A stretch of 64,000 bases of DNA from Phaeosaccion multiseriatum (Eukaryota; Ochrophyta, other classes): contig OZ218957.1 of the NCBI GenBank assembly GCA_965112735.1, positions 1,364,001 through 1,428,000 of the forward strand. Reading direction: 5' to 3'. A program made the translations under genes and the position numbers. The notes under the pieces are model-generated. The model was not told where the DNA came from. It saw only the letters and a list, made by a program, of their open reading frames with translations, and searched no databases. Each line of letters starts with the position of its first letter. Within the stretch, counting starts at the first letter, position 1. This document shows positions 41,447 through 53,232 of this stretch, piece after piece.

Positions 41447-44400
41447 GTTTGTGGCCGTGCTGGTGGTCGTACCGGAGCTGCTCACCGGATTGGACATGGC
41501 CACCGAGAAGGCCTCTCCATTGTACTCGATACGATCCACAGACTGTGCGCTCTCTTGCCACAGGCGCACCTCCAGGTTGAGCAGTTCGGATCCGTCGTCG
41601 TCGGACAATGAAACGTCGCCAATCTCACACACCGCCGGCATGGAGTCGTCCTCCATCACCCAGGAAGTGAGGGAGGTGACGTTGAGGGTAGGGGCATCAG
41701 CCACTCCCTTGACGTACATGACCCCTGTGTGGCTCCGAGAGGTGGAGTTGCCTCCATCCATCACGTGGGCAGTGGCAATGAGCTCAAAGTACAGCGTGCC
41801 CGCAAAGTGCGTCGCAGGGAGAATGCTGACTGTGCTGTTCTGGGCATGCCCTCCCAGCCAGCCCGGAAACCACAGCTCGTCCACCAAGGCGTACCGGGTG
41901 CCCGTGTTCCAGCTTTGGTTGCGATCCTCCCCCTCCCCAACCGGGCTGCTTGAGACAATCATTTGCCCATTAAACTCCACCGAGGTGACGTTGGAGGGCC
42001 CTAACCACAGCTCCAGTGAGAGGTACTCATCGCTGCCACTCGCACGGGCCTCCTCGATACCCACCACCACCGCCTCGTCCTCCTGCACCGTCAACCTCAA
42101 ACTGGGGATGATGAGCACTGGCGGTGAAGCTGCTGCCGCCTCCACCTGAACCAGCACCACCGCCACCCGCTCGGCCTCTGAAACCGCCGTACGTGTCTGC
42201 GCTTCATCCTCTTGTGCAAGACTCTCTGAGGTCCGTAGGATGACGGAGGCCGAGAACGAGCCGGGGGAGGCCGTCGTGAGCAGCAGTGTGCCGGAGGAGG
42301 GGAGACTCGAAGGAGTCCACACCAGTCCCTCCGCGAAGTAGTCACATTCACCACCAATATCATCATCCTCATTGTCGTCGTCGTCACCGTTGGCATTTGA
42401 GGCGGACGAAGCAGACGTGATCGACGAAGAGAACATGGAAGTGGCGGCCGAAGAAGAAGCGTTGAGCGAAGTCCCCGAGAAGGAGATGTCGGACACTGCC
42501 CCACACGTAATGCGCAGCACCAGTTGCATCTCCTCGGATCCATCGGTATCCTGGAAAGCCATTCCGCTCAACTCGAGCGTGATCCTCTCACCCTCCGAGC
42601 CATCCCAATGAGTCTCACTTAGCTCAAACAAGGCTGCGTCTGCTCTTGGTGCCACCACGAGCTCGACAAAGACCGAAGTAGAGGCCGTGGAGTCGTACCG
42701 CGCCTCTGAGGAAGTCGCCACCACATCCATATCGAGCACGCCGGACCAGTCGGGAGAGGCCAGCAACTCGATGCTGCCTTCGCCGGCCTCCACCAGACCT
42801 GAGGGCACCGCCACTGTCCACACATTGCTCTCTGCGTCCAGCGTGGCCCCACTGAGCAGATCCTCCCCATCGAACGTCAGCTGAGACACATACGCCATGG
42901 TGTCGTCAGACAGCCGCAGAGCCAGGCTCACGCTCTCGCGACCCCCGTCGGTATCATTTGCACGGACGGAGGTCACCACGATGTCAACTGTGCTGTCTTC
43001 CAGTCCCATCACTGTCGCTGTCTCCAGCTCCAGCACGGGCGCCTGGGCCGATGGAATCACGAAGGTAGACAGCGTCACTGCTCGCTCGGCTGAGCTGCCA
43101 CTTGACGCAAAGTCTACGCCGGCCTCATCCGCGACGGCCACCACACTCAGAGACGAGCTCTTGGTCATGGCCACCCCGAAGGAGCCACTCTCCTCCGTGC
43201 CCAGCATGTACGTCACGCCGGACCAGCTCCCGCTCTCCGTCAACATGCCCTCGAGCTCCACACCGCCCAGCCACACACCGCTCACACTACCATCGGAAGG
43301 CACGCGAAGCTCCATAGACGCGCTCTCCGTTCCGTAAGTGTCAAGAGCCGCCAAGCCGGACCAAGTTAGGTTCACACGTTGGTCCTTCTCTCCGATGACA
43401 GTGCTGTTCACCACCACTACGTCCACCCAAGGGGCGTCCGCCACAGGCACCACCAACACCTCCACAGACACCGAAGTAGAGGCCGTGGAGTCGTACCGCG
43501 CCTCTGAGGAAGTCGCCACCACGTCCATGTCGAGCACGCCGGACCAGTCGGGAGAGGCCAGCATCTCGATGCTGCCTTCGCCGGCCTCCACCAGACCTGA
43601 GGGCACCGCCACTGTCCACACATTGCTCTCTGCGTCCAGCGTGGCCCCACTGAGCAGATCCTCCCCATCGAACGTCAGCTGAGACACATACGCCATGGTG
43701 TCGTCAGACAGCTGCAGAGCCAGGCTCGCGCTCTCGCGACCCCCGTCGGTATCAATGACTGCCACCGCAGCCACGACGATGTCAACTGTGTTGTCTTCCA
43801 GTCCCATCACTGTCGCTGTCTCCAGCTCCAGCACGGGCGCCTGGGCCGATGGAATCACGAAGGTAGACAGCGTCACTGCTCGCTCGGCTGAGCTGCCACT
43901 TGACGCAAAGTCCACGCCGGCCTCATCCGCGACGGCCACCACACTCAGAGACGAGCTCTTGGTCATGGCCACCCCGAAGGAGCCGCTCTCCTCCGTGCCC
44001 AGCATGTACGTCACGCCGGCCCAGCTCCCGCTCTCCGTCAACGTGCCCTCGAGCTCCACACCACCCAGCCACACACCGCTCACACTACCATCGGAAGGCA
44101 CGCGAAGCTCCATAGACGCGCTCTCCGTTCCGTAAGTGTCAAGAACCGCCAAGCCGGACCAAGTTAGGTTCACACGTTGGTCCTTCTCTCCGATCACAGT
44201 GCTGTTCACCACCACGACGTCCACCCAAGGGGCGTCCGCCACAGGCACCACCAACACCTCCACAGACACCGAAGTGGAGGCCGTGGAGTCGTACCGCGCC
44301 TCTGAGGAAGTCGCCACCACATCCATGTCGAGCACGCCGGACCAGTCGGGAGAGGTCAGCATCTCGATGCTGCCTTCGCCGGCCTCCACCAGACCTGAGG

Positions 44401-47400
44401 GCACCGCCACTGTCCACACATTGCTCTCTGCGTCCAGCGTGGCCCCACTGAGCAGATCCTCCCCACCGAACGTCAGCTGAGACACATACGCCATGTTGTC
44501 GTCAGACAGCTCCAGAGCCAGGCTCACGCTCTCGCGACCCCCGTCGGTATCATTGACCGCCACCGCAGCCACGACGATGTCAACTGTGCTGTCTTCCAGT
44601 CCCATCACTGTCGCTGTCTCCAGCTCCAGCACGGGCGCCTGGGCCGATGGAATCACGAAGGTAGACAGCGTCACTGCTCGCTCGGCTGAGCTGCCACTTG
44701 ACGCAAAGTCTACGCCGGCCTCATCCGCGACGGCCACCACACTCAGAGACGAGCTCTTGGTCATGGCCACCCCGAAGGAGCCGCTCTCCTCCGTGCCCAG
44801 CATGTACGTCACGCCGGACCAGCTCCCGCTCTCCGTCAACGTGCCCTCGAGCTCCACACCGCCCAGCCACACACCGCTCACACTACCATCGGAAGGCACG
44901 CGAAGCTCCATAGACGCGGACTCCGACCCATACGCGTCCACCGCCGTGAGAGCGGACCAAGACACATTCACCCGTTGGTCCTTCTCTCCGATCACAGTGC
45001 TGTTCACCACCACTACGTCCACCCACGGGGCGTCCGCCACAGGCACCACCAACACCTCCACAGACACCGAAGTAGAGGCCGTGGAGTCGTACCGCGCCTC
45101 TGAGGAAGTCGCCACCACATCCATGTCGAGCACGCCGGACCAGTCGGGAGAGGCCAGCATCTCGATGCTGCCTTCGCCGGCCTCCACCAGACCTGAGGGC
45201 ACCGCCACTGTCCACACATTGCTGTCTGCGTCCAGCGTGGCCCCACTGAGCAGATCCTCCCCATCGAACGTCAGCTGAGACACATACGCCATGGTGTCGT
45301 CAGACAGCTCCAGAGCCAGGCTCACGCTCTCGCGACCCCCGTCGGTATCATTGACCGCCACCGCAGCCACGACGATGTCAACTGTGTTGTCTTCCAGTCC
45401 CATCACTGTCGCTGTCTCCAGCTCCAGCACGGGCGCCTGGGCCGATGGAATCACGAAGGTAGACAGCGTCACTGCTCGCTCGGCTGAGCTGCCACTTGAC
45501 GCAAAGTCTACGCCGGCCTCATCCGCGACGGCCACCACACTCAGAGACGAGCTCTTGGTCATGGCCACCCCGAAGGAGCCGCTCTCCTCCGTGCCCAGCA
45601 TGTACGTCACGCCGGACCAGCTCCCGCTCTGCGTCAACGTGCCCTCGAGCTCCACACCGCCCAGCCACACACCGCTCACACTACCATCGGAAGGCACGCG
45701 AAGCTCCATAGACGCGCTCTCCGTTCCGTAAGTGTCAAGAGCCGCCAAGCCGGACCAAGTTAGGTTCACACGTTGGTCCTTCTCTCCGATCACAGTGCTG
45801 TTCACCACCACTACGTCCACCCAAGGGGCGTCCGCCACAGGCACCACCAACACCTCCACAGACACCGAAGTAGAGGCCGTGGAGTCGTACCGCGCCTCTG
45901 AGGAAGTCGCCACCACATCCATGTCGAGCACGCCGGACCAGTCGGGAGAGGCCAGCATCTCGATGCTGCCTTCGCCGGCCTCCACCAGACCTGAGGGCAC
46001 CGCCACTGTCCACACATTGCTGTCTGCGTCCAGCGTGGCCCCACTGAGCAGATCCTCCCCATCGAACGTCAGCTGAGACACATACGCCATGGTGTCGTCA
46101 GACAGCTCCAGAGCCAGGCTCACGCTCTCGCGACCCCCGTCGGTATCATTGACCGCCACCGCAGCCACGACGATGTCAACTGTGTTGTCTTCCAGTCCCA
46201 TCACTGTCGCTGTCTCCAGCTCCAGCACGGGCGCCTGGGCCGATGGAATCACGAAGGTAGACAGCGTCACTGCTCGCTCGGCTGAGCTGCCACTTGACGC
46301 AAAGTCTACGCCGGCCTCATCCGCGACGGCCACCACACTCAGAGACGAGCTCTTGGTCATGGCCACCCCGAAGGAGCCGCTCTCCTCCGTGCCCAGCATG
46401 TACGTCACGCCGGACCAGCTCCCGCTCTGCGTCAACGTGCCCTCGAGCTCCACACCGCCCAGCCACACACCGCTCACACTACCATCGGAAGGCACGCGAA
46501 GCTCCATAGACGCGCTCTCCGTTCCGTAAGTGTCAAGAGCCGCCAAGCCGGACCAAGTTAGGTTCACACGTTGGTCCTTCTCTCCGATCACAGTGCTGTT
46601 CACCACCACTACGTCCACCCAAGGGGCGTCCGCCACAGGCACCACCAACACCTCCACAGACACCGAAGTAGAGGCCGTGGAGTCGTACCGCGCCTCTGAG
46701 GAAGTCGCCACCACATCCATGTCGAGCACGCCGGACCAGTCGGGAGAGGCCAGCATCTCGATGCTGCCTTCGCCGGCCTCCACCAGACCTGAGGGCACCG
46801 CCACTGTCCACACATTGCTCTCTGCGTCCAGCGTGGCCCCACTGAGCAGATCCTCCCCATCGAACGTCAGCTCAGACACATACGCCATGGTGTCGTCAGA
46901 CAGCTCCAGAGCCAGGCTCACGCTCTCGCGACCCCCGTCGGTATCATTGACCGCCACCGCAGCCACGACGATGTCAACTGTGTTGTCTTCCAGTCCCATC
47001 ACTGTCGCTGTCTCCAGCTCCAGCACGGGCGCCTGGGCCGATGGAATCACGAAGGTAGACAGCGTCACTGCTCGCTCGGCTGAGCTGCCACTTGACGCAA
47101 AGTCTACGCCGGCCTCATCCGCGACGGCCACCACACTCAGAGACGAGCTCTTGGTCATGGCCACCCCGAAGGAGCCGCTCTCCTCCGTGCCCAGCATGTA
47201 CGTCACGCCGGACCAGCTCCCGCTCTCCGTCAACGTGCCCTCGAGCTCCACACCGCCCAGCCACACACCGCTCACACTACCATCGGAAGGCACGCGAAGC
47301 TCCATAGACGCGGACTCCGACCCATACGCATCCACCGCCGTGAGGGCGGACCAAGACACATTCACCCGTTGGTCCTTCTCTCCGATGACAGTGCTGTTCA

Positions 47401-50400
47401 CCACCACTACGTCCACCCAAGGGGCGTCCGCCACAGGCACCACCAACACCTCCACAGACACCGAAGTGGAGGCCGTGGAGTCGTACCGCGCCTCTGAGGA
47501 AGTCGCCACCACATCCATGTCGAGCACGCCGGACCAGTCGGGAGAGGCCAGCATCTCGATGCTGCCTTCGCCGGCCACCACCAGACCTGAGGGCACCGCC
47601 ACTGTCCACACATTGCTGTCTGCGTCCTGCATGGCCCCACTGAGCAGATCCTCCCCATCGAACGTCAGCTGAGACACATACGCCATGGTGTCGTCAGACA
47701 GCTGCAGAGCCAGGCTCACGCTCTCGCGACCCCCGTCGGTATCATTTGCACGGACGGAGGTCACCACGATGTCAACTGTATTGTCTTCCATTCCCATCAC
47801 TGTCGCTGTCTCCAGCTCCAGCACGGGCGCCTGGGCCGATGGAATCACGAAGGTAGACAGCGTCACTGCTCGCTCGGCTGAGCTGCCACTTGACGCAAAG
47901 TCTACGCCGGCCTCATCCGCGACGGCCACCACACTCAGAGACGAGCTCTTGGTCATGGCCACCCCGAAGGAGCCGCTCTCCTCCGTGCCCAGCATGTACG
48001 TCACGCCGGACCAGCTCCCGCTCTCCGTCAACGTGCCCTCGAGCTCCACACCGCCCAGCCACACACCGCTCACACTACCATCGGAAGGCACGCGAAGCTC
48101 CATAGACGCGGACTCCGACCCATACGCGTCCACCGCCGTGAGAGCGGACCAAGACACATTCACCCGTTGGTCCTTCTCTCCGATCACAGTGCTGTTCACC
48201 ACCACTACGTCCACCCACGGGGCGTCCGCCACAGGCACCACCAACACCTCCACAGACACCGAAGTAGAGGCCGTGGAGTCGTACCGCGCCTCTGAGGAAG
48301 TCGCCACCACATCCATGTCGAGCACGCCGGACCAGTCGGGAGAGGCCAGCATCTCGATGCTGCCTTCGCCGGCCTCCACCAGACCTGAGGGCACCGCCAC
48401 TGTCCACACATTGCTGTCTGCGTCCAGCGTGGCCCCACTGAGCAGATCCTCCCCATCGAACGTCAGCTGAGACACATACGCCATGGTGTCGTCAGACAGC
48501 TCCAGAGCCAGGCTCACGCTCTCGCGACCCCCGTCGGTATCATTGACCGCCACCGCAGCCACGACGATGTCAACGGTGTTGTCTTCCATTCCCATCACTG
48601 TCGCTGTCTCCAGCTCCAGCACGGGCGCCTGGGCCGATGGAATCACGAAGGTAGACAGCGTCACTGCTCGCTCGGCTGAGCTGCCACTTGACGCAAAGTC
48701 TACGCCGGCCTCATCCGCGACGGCCACCACACTCAGAGACGAGCTCTTGGTCATGGCCACCCCGAAGGAGCCGCTCTCCTCCGTGCCCAGCATGTACGTC
48801 ACGCCGGACCAGCTCCCGCTCTCCGTCAACGTGCCCTCGAGCTCCACACCGCCCAGCCACACACCGCTCACACTACCATCGGAAGGCACGCGAAGCTCCA
48901 TAGACGCGGACTCCGACCCATACGCATCCACCGCCGTGAGGGCGGACCAAGACACATTCACCCGTTGGTCCTTCTCTCCGATGACAGTGCTGTTCACCAC
49001 CACTACGTCCACCCAAGGGGCGTCCGCCACAGGCACCACCAACACCTCCACAGACACCGAAGTGGAGGCCGTGGAGTCGTACCGCGCCTCTGAGGAAGTC
49101 GCCACCACATCAAAGCCGAGCACGCCGGACCAGTCGGGAGAGGCCAGCATCTCGATGCTGCCTTCGCCGGCCTCCACCAGACCTGAGGGCACCGCCACTG
49201 TCCACACATTGCTGTCTGCGTCCTGCATGGCCCCACTGAGCAGATCCTCCCCATCGAACGTCAGCTGAGACACATACGCCATGGTGTCGTCAGACAGCTG
49301 CAGAGCCAGGCTCACGCTCTCGCGACCCCCGTCGGTATCATTTGCACGGACGGAGGTCACCACGATGTCAACTGTATTGTCTTCCATTCCCATCACTGTC
49401 GCTGTCTCCAGCTCCAGCACGGGCGCCTGGGCCGATGGAATCACGAAGGTAGACAGCGTCACTGCTCGCTCGGCTGAGCTGCCACTTGACGCAAAGTCTA
49501 CGCCGGCCTCATCCGCGACGGCCACCACACTCAGAGACGAGCTCTTGGTCATGGCCACCCCGAAGGAGCCGCTCTCCTCCGTGCCCAGCATGTACGTCAC
49601 GCCGGACCAGCTCCCGCTCTCCGTCAACGTGCCCTCGAGCTCCACACCGCCCAGCCACACACCGCTCACACTACCATCGGAAGGCACGCGAAGCTCCATA
49701 GACGCGGACTCCGACCCATATGCGTCCACCGCCGTGAGGGCGGACCAAGACACATTCACCCGTTGGTCCTTCTCTCCGATCACAGTGCTGTTCACCACCA
49801 CTACGTCCACCCAAGGGGCGTCCGCCACAGGCACCACCAACACCTCCACAGACACCGAAGTGGAGGCCGTGGAGTCGTACCGCGCCTCTGAGGAAGTCGC
49901 CACCACATCCATGTCGAGCACGCCGGACCAGTCGGGAGAGGCCAGCATCTCGATGCTGCCTTCGCCGGCCTCCACCAGACCTGAGGGCACCGCCACTGTC
50001 CACACATTGCTGTCTGCGTCCTGCATGGCCCCACTGAGCAGATCCTCCCCATCGAACGTCAGCTCAGACACATACGCCATGGTGTCGTCAGACAGCTCCA
50101 GAGCCAGGCTCACGCTCTCGCGACCCCCGTCGGTATCATTGACTGCCACCGCAGCCACGACGATGTCAACGGTATTGTCTTCCAGTCCCATCACTGTCGC
50201 TGTCTCCAGCTCCAGCACGGGCGCCTGGGCCGATGGAATCACGAAGGTAGACAGCGTCACTGCTCGCTCGGCTGAGCTGCCACTTGACGCAAAGTCTACG
50301 CCGGCCTCATCCGCGACGGCCACCACACTCAGAGACGAGCTCTTGGTCATGGCCACCCCGAAGGAGCCGCTCTCCTCCGTGCCCAGCATGTACGTCACGC

Positions 50401-52942
50401 CGGACCAGCTCCCGCTCTCCGTCAACGTGCCCTCGAGCTCCACACCGCCCAGCCACACACCGCTCACACTACCATCGGAAGGCACGCGAAGCTCCATAGA
50501 CGCGGACTCCGACCCATATGCGTCCACCGCCGTGAGGGCGGACCAAGACACATTCACCCGTTGGTCCTTCTCTCCGATGACAGTGCTGTTCACCACCACT
50601 ACGTCCACCCAAGGGGCGTCCGCCACAGGCACCACCAACACCTCCACAGACACCGAAGTGGAGGCCGTGGAGTCGTACCGCGCCTCTGAGGAAGTCGCCA
50701 CCACATCCATGTCGAGCACGCCGGACCAGTCGGGAGAGGCCAGCATCTCGATGCTGCCTTCGCCGGCCTCCACCAGACCTGAGGGCACCGCCACTGTCCA
50801 CACATTGCTGTCTGCGTCCTGCATGGCCCCACTGAGCAGATCCTCCCCATCGAACGTCAGCTGAGACACATACGCCATGGTGTCGTCAGACAGCTGCAGA
50901 GCCAGGCTCACGCTCTCGCGACCCCCGTCGGTATCATTTGCACGGACGGAGGTCACCACGATGTCAACTGTATTGTCTTCCATTCCCATCACTGTCGCTG
51001 TCTCCAGCTCCAGCACGGGCGCCTGGGCCGATGGAATCACGAAGGTAGACAGCGTCACTGCTCGCTCGGCTGAGCTGCCACTTGACGCAAAGTCTACGCC
51101 GGCCTCATCCGCGACGGCCACCACACTCAGAGACGAGCTCTTGGTCATGGCCACCCCGAAGGAGCCGCTCTCCTCCGTGCCCAGCATGTACGTCACGCCG
51201 GACCAGCTCCCGCTCTCCGTCAACGTGCCCTCGAGCTCCACACCGCCCAGCCACACACCGCTCACACTACCATCGGAAGGCACGCGAAGCTCCATAGACG
51301 CGGACTCCGACCCATATGCGTCCACCGCCGTGAGGGCGGACCAAGACACATTCACCCGTTGGTCCTTCTCTCCGATCACAGTGCTGTTCACCACCACTAC
51401 GTCCACCCAAGGGGCGTCCGCCACAGGCACCACCAACACCTCCACAGACACCGAAGTGGAGGCCGTGGAGTCGTACCGCGCCTCTGAGGAAGTCGCCACC
51501 ACATCCATGTCGAGCACGCCGGACCAGTCGGGAGAGGCCAGCATCTCGATGCTGCCTTCGCCGGCCTCCACCAGACCTGAGGGCACCGCCACTGTCCACA
51601 CATTGCTCTCTGCGTCCAGCGTGGCCCCACTGAGCAGATCCTCCCCATCGAACGTCAGCTGAGACACATACGCCATGGTGTCGTCAGACAGCTGCAGAGC
51701 CAGGCTCACGCTCTCGCGACCCCCGTCGGTATCATTGACTGCCACCGCAGCCACGACGATGTCAACGGTATTGTCTTCCAGTCCCATCACTGTCGCTGTC
51801 TCCAGCTCCAGCACGGGCGCCTGGGCCGATGGAATCACGAAGGTAGACAGCGTCACTGCTCGCTCGGCTGAGCTGCCACTTGACGCAAAGTCTACGCCGG
51901 CCTCATCCGCGACGGCCACCACACTCAGAGACGAGCTCTTGGTCATGGCCACCCCGAAGGAGCCGCTCTCCTCCGTGCCCAGCATGTACGTCACGCCGGA
52001 CCAGCTCCCGCTCTCCGTCAACGTGCCCTCGAGCTCCACACCGCCCAGCCACACACCGCTCACACTACCATCGGAAGGCACGCGAAGCTCCATAGACGCG
52101 GACTCCGACCCATATGCGTCCACCGCCGTGAGGGCGGACCAAGACACATTCACACGTTGGTCCTTCTCTCCGATCACAGTGCTGTTCACCACCATGACGT
52201 CCACCCAAGGGGCGTCCGCCACAGGCACCACCACCACCTCCACAGACACCGAAGTAGAGGCCGTGGAGTCGTACCGCGCCTCTGAGGAAGTCGCCACCAC
52301 ATCAAAGCCGAGCACGCCGGACCAGTCCGGAGAGGCCGTCACCTCGATGCTGCCTTCGCCGGCCTCCACCAGACCTGAGGGCACCGCCACTGTCCACACA
52401 TTGCTTTCTGCGTCCAGCGTGGTCCCACTGAGCAGATCCTCCCCATCGAACGTCAGCTGAGACACATACGCCATGGTGTCGTCAGACAGCTGCAGAGCCA
52501 GGCTCACGCTCTCGCGACCGTTGTCGGTATCGTTTGCACGGACGGAAGTCACGACCATCTCCACCACTCCATCCTCCAGTCCAAGTGGTTGAATGGTCTC
52601 CAGCTCCAGCACCGGTGCCTGGGCACTTGGTTTGACGAAGGTCGAGAGCACGATTGCTCTCTCTGCCGTCGAAGAGGTGGACACACAGTCCACTGCTGTC
52701 AACAAGATTGAAACGAACCCCCGCACCAAGAACCAAGAACAAACAAACGTTTGATGTCAATGTTAAGAATAATAGCATGATTTGGGGACGCTCTCCTCCC
52801 GGATGCCCCCCCCCCCCCACTCCGAGTGGAGAGACACTGGAGAGACAATGTCGTGGGAGAGAATGGAGAGGCACTCACCTCGATGGCTCCATGCCCCGAG
52901 CCAGACGAGGGCGAGCCGACTGAGGTTGGCGAGGCCCTTCAT
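24991..52942 (-). CDS. Giant adhesion receptor: adhesin repeats, REJ, GPS, PKD1-like membrane core, TRAF-type zinc fingers
   Basis: Nine minus-strand exons: 52942-52879, 52695-34179, 34044-33732, 33204-32699, 32433-32164, 31872-31446, 31297-30896, 30706-28684, 28265-24991. They sum to 25,797 nt with every phase matching, about 8,598 residues. Exon 1 gives a signal peptide (MKGLANLSRLALVWLGAW). Exon 2 is 18,517 nt without an intron. The ectodomain has about 38 Ig-like domains with ED...DxDGSE motifs like bacterial RTX adhesins, then Calx-beta-like segments (residues about 5590-5900) and a REJ region (SISTCDDLTLDGGSS). The GPS near residue 7020 is canonical: CSWFN, WSDEGC and CSCTHLTDFG, with the HL/T cleavage site. 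Five membrane helices follow (about 7050, 7180, 7220, 7460, 7535), with a long charged helical loop between 3 and 4. The cytoplasmic tail has 18 C-x-C...H-x-C TRAF-type fingers (7720-8250), a poly-Gly run and a His cluster. It likely senses or binds extracellular partners and signals through the fingers. Confidence 0.86.
25150..25335 (-). repeat. Short coding repeats (SASV/SASEAVGA) in the receptor tail
   Basis: CACTGGCACTCA-type units of 12-36 bp recur and encode ASVSAS and SEAVGAASV repeats near the C-terminus of the giant receptor. Confidence 0.8.
25640..25835 (-). repeat. (CTC)n and (GGT)n coding repeat: poly-Gly and His-rich linker
   Basis: On the minus strand the GGA run (25688-25775) encodes a poly-Gly stretch of about 30 residues. 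The neighbouring GTG/CCA run encodes a cluster of eight His followed by RHHH. Both stay in frame in exon 9 of the receptor, after the zinc fingers. Confidence 0.9.
28449..28613. repeat. (CCTT)n microsatellite, receptor intron 8
   Basis: About 165 bp of CCTT with TTTC interruptions every 50-60 bp, in the intron between the fourth and fifth membrane helices. Reading frames through it (KEGR repeats) are not coding. Confidence 0.95.
31985..32130. repeat. (GACT)n-type microsatellite, receptor intron 5
   Basis: CTGACTGACTGA units with ATTGACC variants fill the acceptor-side half of the intron on the plus strand. Confidence 0.85.
33345..33720. repeat. (CCCA)n minisatellite-like tract, receptor intron 3
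   Basis: About 375 bp of CCCA/CTCA/CATC units fill the 527-bp intron before the REJ-type exon 4. The donor of exon 3 (GTGGGT on the minus strand) is part of this run. Confidence 0.9.
42650..52625 (-). repeat. 798-bp coding tandem array, 12.5 units
   Basis: Each unit encodes 266 residues made of two related domains. Domain A runs from VADAPWVDVVVVNSTVIG to STFVIPSAQ. Domain B runs from APVLELETATVMG to SVSVEVLVVP. There are 13 B copies and 12 complete A copies, plus an A-tail at the N-terminus. Unit boundaries recur at 42884, 43682, 44480 and so on to 52460, always 798 bp, with no indel in the series. Most units differ at a handful of positions (AAVAV/TSVRA, GLED/GMED, WSALTAVDAYG/WSGLAALDTYG). 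The outermost copies at the receptor N-terminus and at the 42.6-kb end are the most diverged, as expected for an array homogenised in its middle. Confidence 0.95.
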
Positions 52943-53232
52943 CCCAGGGCCTATTCGACCTCTACGCGGACCAGACCCCTGCAGGGATCAGAGCAGATGG
53001 CATTGCTTTAATTGTTTTTGCCTGCCTGCGTTATGCGCGCAAGATCCGCGGCTAGGCTACCGGACAGGATTTTCCGTTACCTCTGAATTTCGAGTTTCAG
53101 CCCGGCTGGGTGAAACTGTTGCTTCAAACGACTTCCTCAAACGGACTGGGGTGGCTCCGCACCCACTCCCTTTTGGCTTTCGACTCTTCAAACAAATAGT
53201 ATTAAGGGAACTACTGCGCGGCGAAGAGAATT
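52943..53232. promoter_or_regulatory. Bidirectional promoter between giant receptor and mini-paralogue
   Basis: Exactly 290 bp separate the two start codons, which face away from each other. The region must hold both promoters and 5' UTRs. It is mixed-composition DNA without microsatellites, unusual for this window. I see no TATA box and no obvious palindrome. Confidence 0.6.

Noticed and set aside
42897-52460. Plus-strand open frames of 114-527 codons repeating every 798 bp
   Set aside because: They are the antisense of the receptor array, have no splice logic of their own, and the sense frame carries signal peptide, repeats and membrane protein features.
52696-52729. Extension of the giant exon upstream with a TTG start
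   Set aside because: There is no ATG. The ACAG acceptor at 52696 and the phase-matched signal-peptide exon at 52879-52942 explain the start better, and the total closes in frame.
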